This document shows positions 62,954 through 64,000 of a stretch of DNA of 64,000 bases, in pieces. Positions within the stretch are counted from its first letter, which is position 1; every line of letters starts with the position of its first letter. The notes beneath the pieces are model-generated. The model ran no database searches and had not been told where the DNA came from. It saw nothing but the letters and a program-made list of their open reading frames with translations. Source of the DNA: Rickettsiales bacterium. GTDB taxonomy: Bacteria > Pseudomonadota > Alphaproteobacteria > Rickettsiales > JALZUV01. A program made the translations under genes and the position numbers. The DNA lies in assembly GCA_029252805.1 (NCBI GenBank), contig JAQXAR010000015.1:119793-183792 (forward strand), written 5' to 3'.

Positions 62954-63457
62954 ATGAGTGATAAAATGGACGAATATGGTCAGCAGCATGATGAGTTGGT
63001 GAAGCTTTATGATTATGCGGATGAGTTGGCGATGACGATTGAGAGCGAATTTGTGGATTCTGCTCAGGCGCAGCTATCACTTGTAGAGCCTTTAATTGCT
63101 CAATTAGAAGAGTCGACAGAGGTTCTGACAGAAGAATTTGTGCATTTTGCAGGAGAAGAAGCTAACCGCTCATCACGCGGACGTATCGAAAAAGCGTTGC
63201 GTAAAGTCTACACTGCTATGGATGATTATACCCTGAAATTGCATGGAAGTCTGAAAAAGAAAGCGAGCGGTGTTACGAATATCGCGGATGCTATCATTAT
63301 GAAACTTAAAGAAAAAATGGAAGAGGTGATTGTCATCTTCCTTCATTTTACTCAGCTATCGCTGGACCGGGTTATGCAAAAACACGAACTGGAAGAAATC
63401 AAAAGAAACCAAGAACATGTCTTTTTTCAGTTGCATAATCTATCGCAACAGCATTAA
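62954..63457 (+). CDS. Unknown helical protein
   Basis: 167 residues, acidic N-half, probably coiled-coil throughout (heptad-like Leu/Ile pattern from 40 to 160), no signal peptide, one slightly hydrophobic helix (VIVIFLHFTQ) near 125. AGGAG 10 bases upstream. A terminator follows. No family recognised. Confidence 0.65.
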   Translation: MSDKMDEYGQQHDELVKLYDYADELAMTIESEFVDSAQAQLSLVEPLIAQLEESTEVLTEEFVHFAGEEANRSSRGRIEKALRKVYTAMDDYTLKLHGSLKKKASGVTNIADAIIMKLKEKMEEVIVIFLHFTQLSLDRVMQKHELEEIKRNQEHVFFQLHNLSQQH

Positions 63458-63483
63458 ATGCGATCACAGTTTCCCCACCTTGT

Positions 63484-63516
63484 GCCGGCGTGTTCTTCAC
63501 GCTGGCCTTTTTTTTA
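63484..63516 (+). terminator. Terminator after the helical protein
   Basis: Imperfect stem GCCGGCGTG (63484-63492) and CACGCTGGC (63498-63506) with loop TTCTT, followed by eight T. Confidence 0.85.
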
Positions 63517-63526
63517 TTTAATAGGT

Positions 63527-63848
63527 TTATGAGGAGGGGGAATCTATTTGTAGGGAGAGGTTCTCAATATAATCGCTTTCCGAAAAGCGAAAGAAGCGAT
63601 TCCAGATAGTTAAGCCAAGAATCAGTAAGTGCCCCACAATGCTAATGACGGCCACTGAAATGAATAATGCGTCTTTGAGTACAAAAACCCCATAACCAAG
63701 GTTTCGTGGCTGCCCAGAGCGTCCAGGTAGTGAGTGAAATGGCTTTGGACTTCCCTGTGGATTTTGCCAAATTAACAATTTGAGGGATGTAACCTGCTAG
63801 GCCAATCACAGCGAAGAGCGAGTAAAGGGTAATCATCAGTGCTTCCAT
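63527..63848 (-). pseudogene. Frameshifted PQ-loop (SemiSWEET-like) gene
   Basis: Read leftward from ATG 63848 the frame gives a helix and the PQ motif LAGYIPQIVNL, then KSKAISLTTWTLWAAT. It then loses sense and stops at 63642. The next frame (open from 63778 to 63527) continues correctly with NLGYGVFVLKDALFISVAVISI-like sequence and a third helix. Joining the two near 63710 restores a single three-helix PQ-loop protein of about 105 residues, as in SemiSWEET-like transporters. The shift needs one inserted or two deleted bases and does not lie in a long homopolymer. Either a real pseudogene or an assembly error. Confidence 0.75.
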
Positions 63849-63897
63849 ACAGCCTACCTTATGAGAGAAATGTTAATATATATTTTGGGGCTGACAC

Positions 63898-63957
63898 CTA
63901 ATAATATTCTTTGAGCAACTTTTTCAGGTCTGCCAGTAAGTCACTTGGTGTGCCCAT
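63898..63957 (-). CDS. Candidate 19-residue small ORF
   Basis: ATG at 63957 with a perfect GGAGG six bases upstream, encoding MGTPSDLLADLKKLLKEYY, an amphipathic helix-like peptide. It lies 49 bases upstream of the PQ-loop gene on the same strand, so could be a leader peptide or a small protein. Too short for homology by eye. Confidence 0.35.
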   Translation of the reverse strand: MGTPSDLLADLKKLLKEYY

Positions 63958-64000
63958 ATTAAACCTCCACTCACATTCTTTCAAGAACAGATTAAAATGC

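Overview
The window looks like a chromosomal stretch of an alphaproteobacterium of moderate GC content. The evidence is gene content and order: a divK-pleD pair, an RpoH-type sigma factor, sdhC-sdhD-sdhA as a block, dnaB/alr followed by mlaE-mlaF, a coxF-ctaG-coxC-DUF983-surf1 cytochrome oxidase assembly block, aroK-aroB followed by a CorC-type gene, and rpmH-rnpA-yidD-yidC. A genus cannot be named from sequence alone. No rRNA, tRNA or CRISPR array was recognised.

Layout. Positions 1-3340 are an accessory edge. It holds a long unknown gene running off the left end, an intact P4-type integrase, and a broken second integrase that shares one reading frame with a membrane-hairpin ORF. Next come a Wzz/BY-kinase exopolysaccharide protein (3462-5747) and a TRIC/UPF0126 channel. 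From 15.4 kb down to 6.4 kb a leftward block carries a tautomerase, leuD-leuB, a small secreted protein, asd, a palindromic repeat, and sdhC-sdhD-sdhA. That operon is then interrupted by two tandem M48 lipoprotein proteases before sdhB. Rightward from 15.4 kb are rluD and rpoH, then a secreted SGNH/SASA-like esterase facing an RTX protein across a long shared terminator.

From 20.3 to 24.8 kb lies a tyrosine/homogentisate catabolic operon (hppD, hmgA, DUF4286, fumarylacetoacetase, an entericidin-like lipoprotein, maleylacetoacetate isomerase). It is followed by divK-pleD, an unknown membrane protein, a leftward class I PHA synthase, a Q/M/P-rich lipoprotein, and an aminotransferase-hom-recJ operon. 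Convergent to this is a leftward envelope and replication block: dnaB, mscL, mscS, alr, mlaE, mlaF. Both mechanosensitive channels end in lysine-rich tails.

From 41.5 to 44.1 kb is the split cytochrome oxidase block, followed by an alanine/glycine:cation symporter and the leftward aroK-aroB-CorC-DUF6898 operon. Rightward genes then include a small membrane protein, a secreted helical protein and xerD, followed by a second hairpin-type membrane protein. trhO, dapD, a degenerate J-domain protein, an ankyrin protein and an epimerase come next. The ribosome/membrane-insertion cluster (rpmH, rnpA, yidD, yidC), a Bax-inhibitor-1 protein, AIM24, gpsA and a frameshifted PQ-loop gene close the window.

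Most of the window is housekeeping. The parts that deserve attention are the M48 pair inside the succinate dehydrogenase operon, the chimeric integrase frame and its possible relative at 51.6 kb, the tailed channels, the competing hairpins before hmgA, and the lysine-rich frame with its own terminator near 41.3 kb.
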